Source: CAHJXF01 sp964657795 (GTDB lineage Bacteria; Pseudomonadota; Gammaproteobacteria; Burkholderiales; Burkholderiaceae_D). Taken from it: DNA of 23,826 nt. The stretch is taken from contig CAZZWS010000035.1 of assembly GCA_964657795.1 (NCBI GenBank), positions 1 through 23,826 on the forward strand, given 5' to 3'. A program made the position numbers and the translations under genes. This document shows positions 16,878-23,826 of the stretch, piece by piece; within the stretch, counting starts at the first letter, position 1; every line of letters begins with the position of its first letter. The notes under the pieces were generated by a model, which searched no databases, was not told the DNA's origin, and saw nothing but the letters and a program-made list of their open reading frames with translations.

Positions 16878-18068
16878 TTACTTGCCCGGATCCTTGACGT
16901 TCGGCACCGTCTCGAATTCCACGTTGTAGAGCTTGCCGTTGACGCGCTTGACCTCGCGCACGTAGACGTTCTGCGTCACGTCGCGCGTGTCGGGGTCGAT
17001 CGTGATCGGGCCGCGCGGGCTGGCGATCTTGGCGCCCTTGATCAGCGCCATCGCCTTGTCCGCATCCATGTTGCCGTTGAGCTGCTTCACCACTGAATAG
17101 ATCAACGCCATCGCATCGTACCCACCGACCGCCATGAAGTTGGGACGATGCGTGGAGTCGATCGCGGCATATGCGGCCAGGAAGGCCTTGTTCTCCGCCG
17201 AATCGTGCGCTGCCGAGTAGTGATGCGTGGTGATGACGCCGACCGCGTTGTTGCCGAGCGCGTCGATCACGCCGTCGTCGGTCAAGTCGCCGGTCCCGAT
17301 CAGCTTGATGCCGGCCGCGGCGAGTCCACGTTCGGTATAGGCCTTCATGAAACCCACAGCAGACTCGCCCGCCGGCACGAACACGAAGACGGCATCCGGC
17401 TTCGTGTCCTTGATGCGCTGGACGAAGGGACCGTAGTCCGGGTTCGTCAGCGGCATGCGGACCTTGTCGACGACCTGGCCACCGGCCGCGGTGAAGCTCT
17501 TGACGAACGCGGTCTCGGCATCGGTGCCGGGACCGTAGTCGGAGACCGCCGTGTACACCTTGCGGATGCCGCTCCTGTAAGCCCAGTCGCCGAGCGGCGC
17601 CGTGACCTGCGGCAGCGTCATCGACACGCGCGTCAGGTACGGCGACCTGGTCGTGATGATCGACGTCGCGGCGTTCATGATGATCGTCGGCTTCCTGGCT
17701 TCGGTGGCGATCGGCGCGACCGCGAGCGCGTTCGGCGTGAGCCCGAAACCCGTGAGGAAGTCGACCTTGTCCTGCACCACGAGCTCCTGTGCGAGGCGCT
17801 TCGACACGTCGGGCGCGGGACCACCGACGTCCTTGACGATCAGCTCGATCTTCTTGCCGGCGACCGTGTCGCCGTGCTCCCTGATGTACGCCTTCGCGCC
17901 AGTCGTCATCTGCTGACCGAAGTCCGCGAAGGCGCCGCTCATCTCGGCGATGACGCCGACCTTGATGGTGCCGTCGGCCCGCGCCGTGCCGGCCGAAGCC
18001 AGGAGCGCGAACGCCGAAAGGGCGGCGAGGACGCTGCGGGTGAAACGGTTGCTGGTGGATCGGATCAT
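16878..18068 (-). CDS. livK: ABC importer periplasmic binding protein (LivK-type), probably for an aromatic acid
   Basis: A 396-residue periplasmic ligand-binding protein of the type I Leu/Ile/Val-binding fold. A signal peptide (1 to about 31, cleavage after TARA) is followed by TIKVGVIAEMSGAFADFGQQMTTGAKAYI. The family continues with the hinge segments KVYTAVSDYGPGTDAETAF, PDAVFVFVPAG and GGYDAMALIYSVV. The ATG at 18068 follows AGGGAGA. It lies between pcaG and livH, so it most likely binds an aromatic substrate feeding the pathway (4-hydroxybenzoate, protocatechuate or a relative) and not a branched-chain amino acid. That substrate is inferred from context; binding-site residues were not mapped. 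A gap of about 100 bp before it and a REP pair after it may adjust its level relative to the other operon genes. Confidence 0.92.
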   Translation of the reverse strand: MIRSTSNRFTRSVLAALSAFALLASAGTARADGTIKVGVIAEMSGAFADFGQQMTTGAKAYIREHGDTVAGKKIELIVKDVGGPAPDVSKRLAQELVVQDKVDFLTGFGLTPNALAVAPIATEARKPTIIMNAATSIITTRSPYLTRVSMTLPQVTAPLGDWAYRSGIRKVYTAVSDYGPGTDAETAFVKSFTAAGGQVVDKVRMPLTNPDYGPFVQRIKDTKPDAVFVFVPAGESAVGFMKAYTERGLAAAGIKLIGTGDLTDDGVIDALGNNAVGVITTHHYSAAHDSAENKAFLAAYAAIDSTHRPNFMAVGGYDAMALIYSVVKQLNGNMDADKAMALIKGAKIASPRGPITIDPDTRDVTQNVYVREVKRVNGKLYNVEFETVPNVKDPGK

Positions 18069-18117
18069 CGGGGTCTCCCTGTTGTTATGGTTTGAAGCTG
18101 GCATGAGCCGGTACAGC

Positions 18118-18145
18118 GTGAGGTCGAACGCGTGAGGCCGAACGT
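18118..18145. repeat. Tandem 14-bp direct repeat upstream of livK
   Basis: GTGAGGTCGAACGC (18118-18131) is followed directly by GTGAGGCCGAACGT (18132-18145), 12 of 14 positions identical. It lies in the pcaG-livK gap, 50-77 bp before the livK start. It could be a regulator site or a chance duplication. Confidence 0.6.
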
Positions 18146-18168
18146 GTGCCGGCAACGCCCGCCGGCGC

Positions 18169-18765
18169 TCAGTAGTCGAAAAACACCGTCTCCGTCTCGG
18201 GCGTCCCTTGCAGCACGATGGACCAGCGGTAGGCGGCGGGCGCCACGGCCTCGGCGAGCAACGTGGCGCGCCGCGCCGCGGGGACCCGCCGCATCACGAA
18301 GTCCTCCGCGTTGGCCACGGCCTCGTCGGCGAAATAGAGCCGTGTCGACAGATGCTTCAGCAACCCGCGCGCGAACACGGCGACGATCAGGTGCGGCGCC
18401 TGCAGCGTGCCGTCCGGCGCGGGCACGCGGCCCGGCTTGATCGTCGTCAGACGGAAGCTGCCATCGACCGCCGTCGGCAGCCGGCCGAAGCCGGCGGCGC
18501 TACGGACGGCTTCGTCGTGGCCGGATCGCGGATCGCGCGCATGCGCGTAGCGGCCCTGCGCATCGGCTTGCCACACCTCGACCATGCCGTCGGGCATCGC
18601 GTTGCCGTCGCCGTCGACCACGCGACCATCGATGACGATGCGCTGGTCCGCGCCGGCGTCGTCGAACGCGATGTCGGCGTTGTCGCGCGGTGCGAGTCCG
18701 ATGTGCAGGTACGGACCGACGGTCTGCGAGGTCGTCGCGTGCAGCGGCGTCGTCGACTCCTTCAA
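18169..18765 (-). CDS. pcaG: Protocatechuate 3,4-dioxygenase, alpha subunit
   Basis: A 198-residue alpha subunit of the intradiol dioxygenase that cleaves protocatechuate to beta-carboxy-cis,cis-muconate. Family features are TSQTVGPYLHIGL near the N-terminus, DGRVVDGDGNAMPDGMVEVWQADAQGRY, and the C-terminal LYFADE and YRWSIVLQG segments. As in other alpha subunits, the iron ligands of the beta subunit are not kept: PHLIV stands where PcaH has PAHIH. The start is TTG at 18765, overlapping the pcaH stop as TTGA. It is the only start that leaves the TSQTVGPY region near the N-terminus without a long extension. It assembles with PcaH as alpha-beta protomers. Confidence 0.94.
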   Translation of the reverse strand: MKESTTPLHATTSQTVGPYLHIGLAPRDNADIAFDDAGADQRIVIDGRVVDGDGNAMPDGMVEVWQADAQGRYAHARDPRSGHDEAVRSAAGFGRLPTAVDGSFRLTTIKPGRVPAPDGTLQAPHLIVAVFARGLLKHLSTRLYFADEAVANAEDFVMRRVPAARRATLLAEAVAPAAYRWSIVLQGTPETETVFFDY

Positions 18766-19499
18766 TTCGATTCCATCGGTGTCTGGTCGTGGCCGCGCAG
18801 CACGATGTCGAAGCGATAGCCGAGCGCGTGTTCCGGCTCCGTCGTGTCCCAGTCGAACGCGGCGACGAGCCGCTCGCGTGCCGGCTGGTCGGCCGTGCTG
18901 TTGAAGATCGGATCGAAGGCCATCAGCGGATCGCCGGGAAAGTACATCTGCGTCACCAGACGCTGTGCATAGGCGTTGCCGAACAGCGAGAAGTGGATAT
19001 GCGCCGGCCGCCACGCGTTGTGATGGTTGCGCCACGGATACGCGCCCGGCTTGATCGTCATGAAGCGATAGCGACCGTCGTCGTCGGTCACGGCCGCACC
19101 GAGTCCCGAGAAGTGCGGGTCGAGCGGCGCGTCGTGCTGGTCGCCGGCGTGCACATAGCGACCGGCGGCGTTGGCCTGCCAGATCTCGATCAGCGCGTCG
19201 CGGATCGGCTCGCCGTCCTCGTCGAGCAGGCGGCCACCGACGACGATGCGTTCGCCCACCGCTTCGCCGCCGTCGAAGCGCGTCATGTCGATGTCGCCGT
19301 CGCGCAGCGCGGCCCTGCCGAAACGCGGACCGGTCAGTTCCGACAGGGTCTGCGGCATCTCGATCGGCGGCTGCGATGGCGCGCGCTTGCGGGTCGAGCC
19401 GTAGTCGTCGAAGCGATACGGCGGCTGCGTGTCGGCCGCATGACGCCGATACCCGGGCGGCAGCGCGATGGCTTCGTTGCGTGGATCGTCGAGGGTCAT
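18762..19499 (-). CDS. pcaH: Protocatechuate 3,4-dioxygenase, beta subunit
   Basis: A 245-residue catalytic beta subunit carrying the non-haem Fe(III). The four iron ligands are present with the same spacing as Pseudomonas PcaH (Tyr408, Tyr447, His460, His462): Tyr115 in GRYVHAGDQ, Tyr154 in PGAYPW, and His167/His169 in WRPAHIHFSLFG. The catalytic Arg164 just before them is also kept. The N-terminal PPGYRRH and the TLSELTGPRFG region are typical of beta subunits. The ATG at 19499 follows AGGAG and overlaps the pcaJ stop by 4 nt. With PcaG it performs ortho cleavage in the cytoplasm. Confidence 0.97.
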   Translation of the reverse strand: MTLDDPRNEAIALPPGYRRHAADTQPPYRFDDYGSTRKRAPSQPPIEMPQTLSELTGPRFGRAALRDGDIDMTRFDGGEAVGERIVVGGRLLDEDGEPIRDALIEIWQANAAGRYVHAGDQHDAPLDPHFSGLGAAVTDDDGRYRFMTIKPGAYPWRNHHNAWRPAHIHFSLFGNAYAQRLVTQMYFPGDPLMAFDPIFNSTADQPARERLVAAFDWDTTEPEHALGYRFDIVLRGHDQTPMESN

Positions 19500-20161
19500 G
19501 CAGCTCTCCTGTGCTGGTCGCCCGGCACGATCGCGATGCCGGTCAGGCGCGCGAGTTCGTCGAAGGGCAGGCCGTCGACGAGATCGCGTGCCACGACGAC
19601 GTCTTCGCCAATATCGAACGTCGCTAGGTCCGTGTACACGCGCTCCACGCAGCCGATGCCGGTCAGCGGATAGGTGCACGCGTCGACGAGCTTGCTCTGT
19701 CCTTCGCGCGTCAACAGCTCCATCATCACGAAGACGTGGCGCGCGCCGATCGCGAGATCCATCGCGCCGCCGACCGCGGGGATCGCGCCCGGAGCGCCCG
19801 TATGCCAGTTCGCGAGGTCGCCGGTCTTCGAGACCTGGAAGCCGCCGAGCACGCAGATGTCGAGATGCCCGCCGCGCATCATCGCGAACGAGTCGGCGTG
19901 GTGGAAGAAGGCCGCGCCGGGCAACGTGGTGACCGGCTGCTTGCCGGCGTTGATGAGGTCCTCGTCCTCGTTACCGTCCGCGGGTGCCGGGCCCATGCCG
20001 AGCAGGCCGTTCTCGCTGTGCAGGATGATCTCGCGGTCCGCGGGCAGCCAGTTGCCGACCAGCGTCGGCAGGCCGATCCCGAGGTTGACGACGGCGCCGT
20101 CGGGGATGTCGGCCGCGACGCGGGCGGCGATCTGGTCGCGGGTGAGCTTGGTATAGGTCAT
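19496..20161 (-). CDS. pcaJ: 3-oxoadipate CoA-transferase, subunit B
   Basis: A 221-residue subunit B of the succinyl-CoA:3-oxoadipate CoA-transferase, which activates beta-ketoadipate to its CoA ester. Family features are DGAVVNLGIGLPTLV (21-35), the catalytic glutamate in ILHSENGLLGMGP, PGAAFFHHADSFAMMRGGHLD, VSKTGDLANW and PAVGGAMDLAIGARHVFVMM. Length matches family B subunits. The ATG at 20161 lies 19 nt after pcaI and the stop overlaps pcaH. A general acetoacetate/oxoacid CoA-transferase has the same motifs, so the substrate assignment depends on the pca context. Confidence 0.94.
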   Translation of the reverse strand: MTYTKLTRDQIAARVAADIPDGAVVNLGIGLPTLVGNWLPADREIILHSENGLLGMGPAPADGNEDEDLINAGKQPVTTLPGAAFFHHADSFAMMRGGHLDICVLGGFQVSKTGDLANWHTGAPGAIPAVGGAMDLAIGARHVFVMMELLTREGQSKLVDACTYPLTGIGCVERVYTDLATFDIGEDVVVARDLVDGLPFDELARLTGIAIVPGDQHRRAA

Positions 20162-20180
20162 GGTGCAGTCGCTTCCGGGT

Positions 20181-20867
20181 TCATGCCGCGACGAGTGCCG
20201 GCCGCGTGGCGATGCGGACCACGCGCTGCACGAAGATGCCGGGCGTGACGATGTTTTCCGGATCGAGCGCACCGAGCTCCACCACCTCGTCGACCTGCAC
20301 GACCGCGCAGCGCGCGGCCATCGCCATCGCGGGCCCGAAGTTGCGCGCGGTCTTGCGATACACGAGGTTGCCCCAGCGATCGGCGGCGCGCGCCTTGATC
20401 AGCGCGAAGTCCGCGTGGATGGCGGTCTCGAAGACCATCGGCTTGCCGTCGAACCACCGCGTCTCCTTGCCTTCGGCCAGCGGCGTGCCGTATCCGGTCG
20501 GCGTGAAGAAGCCGCCGATGCCGGCGCCCGCCGCACGGATGCGCTCGGCCAGATTGCCTTGCGGCACGAGCTCGAGTTCGATGGCGCCGCTGCGATAGAG
20601 GCCGTCGAAGATCTGCGAATCGACCTGCCGCGGATACGAACAGATGATCTTCCGCACGCGACCGGCCTTCAGCAGCGCGGCCAGCCCGGTCTCGCCGTTG
20701 CCGGCGTTGTTGTTGACGATGACGAGATCGCGCGCGCCCTGCTCGATCAGCGCGGCGATCAGTTGAGAAGGCATGCCCGCATTGCCGAAGCCACCGATCA
20801 TGACGGTGGCGCCGTCGGCGACGTCGTGCAGGGCCTCGGCCGGCGAGCCGACGATCTTGTCGATCAC
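20181..20867 (-). CDS. pcaI: 3-oxoadipate CoA-transferase, subunit A
   Basis: A 228-residue subunit A that pairs with PcaJ. The coenzyme-A-transferase family signature is GATVMIGGFGNAGMPSQLI, and DLVIVNNNAGNGETGLAALL and the glycine-rich IGGFFTPTGYGTPLAEGKE are also typical. The start is GTG at 20867, preceded by AGGAG. The longer in-frame extension to 20978 would run through the control region and the operator arm and has no similarity. It is the first gene of the ten-gene operon, facing the divergent regulator. Confidence 0.94.
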   Translation of the reverse strand: MIDKIVGSPAEALHDVADGATVMIGGFGNAGMPSQLIAALIEQGARDLVIVNNNAGNGETGLAALLKAGRVRKIICSYPRQVDSQIFDGLYRSGAIELELVPQGNLAERIRAAGAGIGGFFTPTGYGTPLAEGKETRWFDGKPMVFETAIHADFALIKARAADRWGNLVYRKTARNFGPAMAMAARCAVVQVDEVVELGALDPENIVTPGIFVQRVVRIATRPALVAA

Positions 20868-20968
20868 GGTGTGTCTCCTGTCGGTGGTCGGTGCGCCACC
20901 TGGTGTCGGTCGCTGCAAGGATCTTGCGGGCCGATGCCGTCCGTGGTCCAATCGGGGCGAGCGATTTA

Positions 20969-21002
20969 GTTCGTACATCGAACATTTATTCGATGGATGA
21001 AC
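20969..21002. promoter_or_regulatory. 34-bp imperfect palindrome, probable PcaR-type operator
   Basis: The left arm GTTCGTACATCGAA (20969-20982) and right arm TTCGATGGATGAAC (20989-21002) are reverse complements at 12 of 14 positions around CATTTA. Each arm region also looks like a GTTCG-N5-CGAAC element. This resembles the GTTCGATAATCGCAC site recalled for Pseudomonas PcaR. It lies between the divergent operon and regulator genes, about 100 bp before pcaI. Confidence 0.75.
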
Positions 21003-21121
21003 AACATCGCAGAAGAATAGCGAGCGCCACCTGACGCGTCAAGCGACCGCGTGCCCGGCGGCGGCGCCTCGGAGTCACATGTGCCGGAGACCGAGAGTTG
21101 CCCAGGAAAGCATCGAGTACC

Positions 21122-22036
21122 GTGGCATCCATCAGTGTGGCATCGACCAGTGCGGCCTCGGGTCGCGCCGCATCGAGCGGTGGCGCGCCGTCGATCGTCG
21201 CTTCGCCTTTCGGGCCTGCGCATGGCAGTCGATCGACTTCGCTCGGAGACACGGCCACCGACACCACGCCCGGCGACAGCTACGTGCAGGCCTTCGCGCG
21301 CGGGCTGCAGGTGATCAGGGCATTCGATGGGCGGGCCCGCGAACTGACCCTGAGCGAGGTCGCCGAAGCCGCCGGCCTGACGCGCGCCGGCGCACGCCGC
21401 ATCCTGCTGACGCTCGCGCAGCTCGGTTATGTCAGGCTCGATGGCCGCGCGTTCAGCCTGACCGCGCGCATCCTGTCGCTCGGCTTTCCGTACCTCACGT
21501 CGCTGCCGTTCTGGAACTTCGCCGAGCCGGTGATGGAAGGCCTCGTGCAGCAGGTCCACGAAAGCTCGTCGGCGGCCGTGCTCGACGGCACCGAGATCGT
21601 CTACGTGCTGCGCGTGCCGACGCAGAAGATCATGACGATCAACCTGTCGATCGGCAGCCGCCTGCCCGCCTTCTGCACGTCCATGGGCCGCGTGCTGCTG
21701 GCCGGTCTCGATCCGGCGGAGGCGCACGACGTGCTGCGGGCTTCCGACCTGCGCGCGCTGACGCCGCGCACCGAGACCCGCATCACGCGCCTGCGGGCGT
21801 TGCTCGACGAGACGCGGCGCCGCGGCTGGTCGCTGGTGGACCAGGAGCTCGAGGAAGGCCTGATCTCGCTCGCCGTGCCGATCGTCGGCATGCACGGCCG
21901 CGTGCTCGCGGCGCTCAACGTCAGCGGGCAGGTCAACCGTACGTCGGCGCGCGAGATGCAGCGGCGCTTCCTCGCGCCACTTCAGGAGGCGGCGCGCCGG
22001 ATCTCGTCGACGATGGCGGCGCACGGTAGCCGGTGA
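21122..22036 (+). CDS. IclR-family regulator of the PcaR/PcaU/PobR group
   Basis: An IclR-type regulator, 304 residues from the chosen start. The segment SYVQAFARGLQVIRAFDG marks the beta-ketoadipate pathway group (PcaR, PcaU, PobR). An N-terminal helix-turn-helix (LTLSEVAEAAGLTRAGARRILLTLAQLGYV) is followed by the effector-binding domain with SIGSRLPAFCTSMGRVLLAGL and GLISLAVPIVGMHGRVLAALNVSG. The start is unclear. No ATG lies in frame before the conserved part. GTG at 21122 follows AGGAAAG; TTG at 21098 is the alternative. Either gives an unusual Ser/Ala-rich extension of about 50 residues. It is transcribed away from pcaI and very likely controls the operon in response to an aromatic or pathway intermediate. 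Sequence alone cannot say whether it is functionally PcaR or PobR. Confidence 0.92.
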   Translation: MASISVASTSAASGRAASSGGAPSIVASPFGPAHGSRSTSLGDTATDTTPGDSYVQAFARGLQVIRAFDGRARELTLSEVAEAAGLTRAGARRILLTLAQLGYVRLDGRAFSLTARILSLGFPYLTSLPFWNFAEPVMEGLVQQVHESSSAAVLDGTEIVYVLRVPTQKIMTINLSIGSRLPAFCTSMGRVLLAGLDPAEAHDVLRASDLRALTPRTETRITRLRALLDETRRRGWSLVDQELEEGLISLAVPIVGMHGRVLAALNVSGQVNRTSAREMQRRFLAPLQEAARRISSTMAAHGSR

Positions 22037-22043
22037 GCTTGCC

Positions 22044-22130
22044 CATCTTTCCCGCGAAGGCGGCAATCCAGCGGCGTTGATCGTGGCGATCGCAGGACCC
22101 CACTGCGTTCCCGCCTGGGCGTGGACGACG
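22044..22130. repeat. Degenerate REP-type inverted pair
   Basis: An arm with CCCGCGAAGGCGGCAATCCAG (22044-22076) and an inverted, decayed copy (22098-22130) match at 22 of 33 positions. The GCGAAGGCGG/AATCCAG core is the common proteobacterial REP sequence. It begins 8 bp after the regulator gene and no longer folds perfectly. The rest of the gap to 22188 holds nothing recognisable. Confidence 0.7.
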
Positions 22131-22188
22131 AAGCGACGGTGGTGGTCGATGAAGCACTGCGTGCGCTTCGCGTCGACGACCCGGCACA

Positions 22189-22890
22189 ATGCGCACTCGA
22201 GCCCACCTCATCAAGCCCCGCATGCGCATCAAGACCCTCCGCCGCTTCTACGTCGCGCGTCCGCGACTGATCTATGCACTCGGCTGCGGCCTCGTCGCGG
22301 CGATCGTGGTGCCGCTGCCCGAGGAAGCGGATATCGTCCTGCACGCGCTGCTCGGCTGGAACGTGGCGATCTACCTCTATCTCGCGTTCGTCTGGTGGAT
22401 GATGGCCCACGCCGACGACGGCGACGTCCGCGACGTCGCTGAACGGCAGGACGAGAACGCTTACATCGTGCTGACGGCGGTCTCGCTGGCCGCGCTGATG
22501 AGCCTCGTCGCGATCGTGCTCGAACTGGCGACCGCGCACGGAGGCACCGCGCACCATCCGTTCCATATCGCGCTGACCGCGACGACGGTGGTGGGCTCGT
22601 GGTTCCTGATCCCGACGATCTTCGCGCTGCACTACGCGCACTTCTACTACCTGATCGACACGGGCAGGCCGGCGCCGCTGCTGTTCCCCGAGAAGGGACT
22701 GAAGCCCGACTATTGGGACTTCCTGTACTTCTCGTTCACCATCGCGGTGGCGTCGCAGACGGCGGAGATCGCGCCGGGTTCGCGCTGGATGCGGAAGGCG
22801 GTCCTCGCGCAGGCCGTGCTGTCGTTCTTTTTCAACGCGAGCATCCTCGCGTTGTCGATCAACATCGGCGCGAGCCTGGTATCCAGTTGA
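22189..22890 (+). CDS. DUF1345 membrane protein
   Basis: A 233-residue inner-membrane protein of the DUF1345 family, function unknown. About five hydrophobic helices are visible. The family-typical segments are RPRLIYALGCGLVAAIVVPLP, GWNVAIYLYLAFVWWMM, FALHYAHFYY and the DYWDFLYFSFTIAVASQTAEI region. The first ATG (22189) and a second in-frame ATG at 22222 are both possible; neither has a clear ribosome-binding site. The second gives a length closer to relatives. It lies 36 bp before the MgtC/SapB gene on the same strand, so the two may be co-transcribed. No enzymatic motif is seen. Confidence 0.88.
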   Translation: MRTRAHLIKPRMRIKTLRRFYVARPRLIYALGCGLVAAIVVPLPEEADIVLHALLGWNVAIYLYLAFVWWMMAHADDGDVRDVAERQDENAYIVLTAVSLAALMSLVAIVLELATAHGGTAHHPFHIALTATTVVGSWFLIPTIFALHYAHFYYLIDTGRPAPLLFPEKGLKPDYWDFLYFSFTIAVASQTAEIAPGSRWMRKAVLAQAVLSFFFNASILALSINIGASLVSS

Positions 22891-22926
22891 TGGATCGCCC
22901 CACGCGCTCGTCGTAGTCCCGAGCCC

Positions 22927-23601
22927 TTGCTTCCTCACGCCGAACTCCTCCTTCGCCTGGCGCTCGCCGCGCTGCTCGGTGCGTCGATCGGACTCGAACG
23001 CGAGCGACTCGCGTGGGCTGCGGGCCTGCGCACGCACATGCTGGTCTGCGTCGGCGCATGCCTGCTGATGATCGTGTCGGCGTTCGGCTTCGAGGACATC
23101 CGCACCGAGGCGCACGTCGTGCTCGATCCGTCGCGCGTGGCCGCGCAGGTCGTCAGCGGCATCGGCTTCATCGGCGCCGGCACCATCCTCTTCCTGCGAC
23201 AGAAAGTCATCCGCGGGCTGACGACCGCCGCGAGCCTGTGGGCCACGGCCGCGGTCGGCCTCGCGATCGGGGGTGGGCTCTATCTGGCGGCCATCGCGAC
23301 GACGGTGATGATGCTGATCATCCTGATCGCGTTGAAGCCGCTCGAACGACGGCTCTTCCAGAGTCGACGAAGACGGCGGCTGATCGTGATCGCACGACGC
23401 GAGGGCCTGTCGTTGCCGCTGTTGCAGCGCGTACTTGCAGACGCGGGGCTTCAGGTCGTCGAACTGACCATCGCGCGCGACGACGAGAGCGACAACGATC
23501 GCGTCGTGTTCACGTGCGCGGAGGGCAGCGATGCGTCGCGCATCGTGGCGGTTGTGGCGGCGCTCGGCGTTGTCGAGGGCGTGCGGAAGGTGACGGCATG
23601 A
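22927..23601 (+). CDS. MgtC/SapB family membrane protein
   Basis: A 224-residue protein of the MgtC/SapB family. Four to five N-terminal helices carry the conserved ASIGLERERLAWAAGLRTHMLVCVGACLLM, RVAAQVVSGIGFIGAGTIL and IRGLTTAASLWATAAVGLAIGGGLY segments. A soluble C-terminal domain (about 150-224) has the beta-alpha-beta look of an ACT-type fold (LSLPLLQRVLADAGLQVVELTI). Members are linked to growth at low Mg and to F-type ATPase control in pathogens; the environmental role is less clear. The start is taken as TTG at 22927, because the conserved ELLLRLALAALLGA follows at once; it has no Shine-Dalgarno. Confidence 0.9.
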   Translation: MLPHAELLLRLALAALLGASIGLERERLAWAAGLRTHMLVCVGACLLMIVSAFGFEDIRTEAHVVLDPSRVAAQVVSGIGFIGAGTILFLRQKVIRGLTTAASLWATAAVGLAIGGGLYLAAIATTVMMLIILIALKPLERRLFQSRRRRRLIVIARREGLSLPLLQRVLADAGLQVVELTIARDDESDNDRVVFTCAEGSDASRIVAVVAALGVVEGVRKVTA

Positions 23602-23615
23602 GGGTCGCTGGTTGT

Positions 23616-23632
23616 CGTAAAGATTCTTTACG
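23616..23632. terminator. Small AT-rich palindrome after the MgtC/SapB gene
   Basis: CGTAAAGA-T-TCTTTACG is a perfect 8-bp inverted repeat 14 bp after the stop codon. The one-base centre and lack of a T-tract make it a poor intrinsic terminator. It may instead belong to the repeat array that starts at 23641. Confidence 0.35.
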
Positions 23633-23640
23633 GGAACGGT

Positions 23641-23826
23641 GTAGGTTTCCTTCGGGGCCAAGTACTTTCTCGGCCCGGCCCAGAAAGTAAGTCTGGAGGC
23701 GGAAGGCGTAGGTCGCGGTCGGGGGCCGGGTACTTTCTTGGTTCGCCAAGAAGCGAGCAAAGTCGGAAAGACGTATGTCCCCTTCGGGGCCAGTTCCTTT
23801 CTTTGAACCGCCAAAGAAAGGAACCA
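23641..23826. repeat. Tandem array of hairpin-bearing intergenic repeats (continues past window)
   Basis: Three diverged units start with GTAGGT/GTATGT at 23641, 23708 and 23773 (spacing 67 and 65 bp). Each has a CGGGGCC-like core followed by an ACTTTCT/CCTTTCT hairpin. The hairpins are TACTTTCT...AGAAAGTA (23663-23689), TTCTTGG-TTCG-CCAAGAA (23735-23752) and a perfect 13-bp stem GTTCCTTTCTTTG...CAAAGAAAGGAAC (23793-23824). No gene is visible here. Confidence 0.85.

Noticed and set aside
18148..18166. GCCGGC-rich stem as a terminator between pcaG and livK
   Set aside because: No T-tract and a short self-complementary stem; common in GC-rich DNA.
21982..23814. Minus-strand open frame of about 610 codons across DUF1345, MgtC and the repeat array
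   Set aside because: It is antisense to two recognisable membrane proteins and reads through REP and hairpin repeats; composition is shadow-like.
23641..23826. CRISPR array
   Set aside because: Units are diverged, with unequal hairpins and no fixed repeat-spacer pattern; no cas genes are nearby.

Overview
The window is uniformly GC-rich, densely coded DNA with short gaps, overlapping start/stop codons and REP-type intergenic palindromes. The gene families present (a TonB-dependent receptor with its own TonB/TolA-like partner, a beta-ketoadipate pathway operon under a PcaR/PobR-type IclR regulator, a DUF2145 pair, MgtC/SapB) suggest a free-living proteobacterium that degrades aromatic compounds. 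A beta-proteobacterium of the Burkholderiales is most likely. That placement is inferred from gene families and repeat style, not from a marker gene.

Layout. (1) 1-3612, minus strand: a TonB-dependent receptor followed by the 5' part of a membrane-anchored coiled-coil TonB/TolA-like protein that runs off the left edge. (2) 3953-7529, plus: a double-domain KaiC-like ATPase overlapping a PAS hybrid histidine kinase, a likely signalling pair. (3) 7530-9779: a decayed fragment of an NCS1 (cytosine/purine-type) permease, a glutathione S-transferase-like gene, a strong bidirectional terminator, and a convergent secreted alpha/beta hydrolase. (4) 9975-11350, plus: a small Ser-rich secreted protein translationally coupled to a DUF2145 protein. 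(5) 11444-12186: a VapBC toxin-antitoxin module with a clear palindromic operator.

(6) 12241-20867, minus: ten co-directional genes in the order pcaI-pcaJ-pcaH-pcaG-livK-livH-livM-livG-livF-pobA. Together they encode uptake by a branched-chain-amino-acid-type ABC importer, hydroxylation of 4-hydroxybenzoate to protocatechuate (PobA), ortho ring cleavage (PcaGH), and CoA transfer to beta-ketoadipate (PcaIJ). The importer sits inside the catabolic operon, so it probably carries an aromatic acid, not an amino acid. The steps between ring cleavage and beta-ketoadipate (pcaB, pcaC, pcaD) and the final thiolase (pcaF) are not in the window. (7) 20868-22036: a divergent control region with a 34-bp imperfect palindrome and a PcaR/PobR-family regulator on the plus strand. 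(8) 22189-23601, plus: a DUF1345 membrane protein and an MgtC/SapB protein, followed by a hairpin-rich tandem repeat array that continues past the right edge.

Most of the window is recognisable biology. The less ordinary items are the KaiC-like/hybrid-kinase pair with an altered phosphosite, the DUF2145 protein with a His...Asn-Cys arrangement like permuted papain-fold enzymes, a REPIN-like double hairpin inside the catabolic operon, the permease relic, and the repeat array at the right edge.
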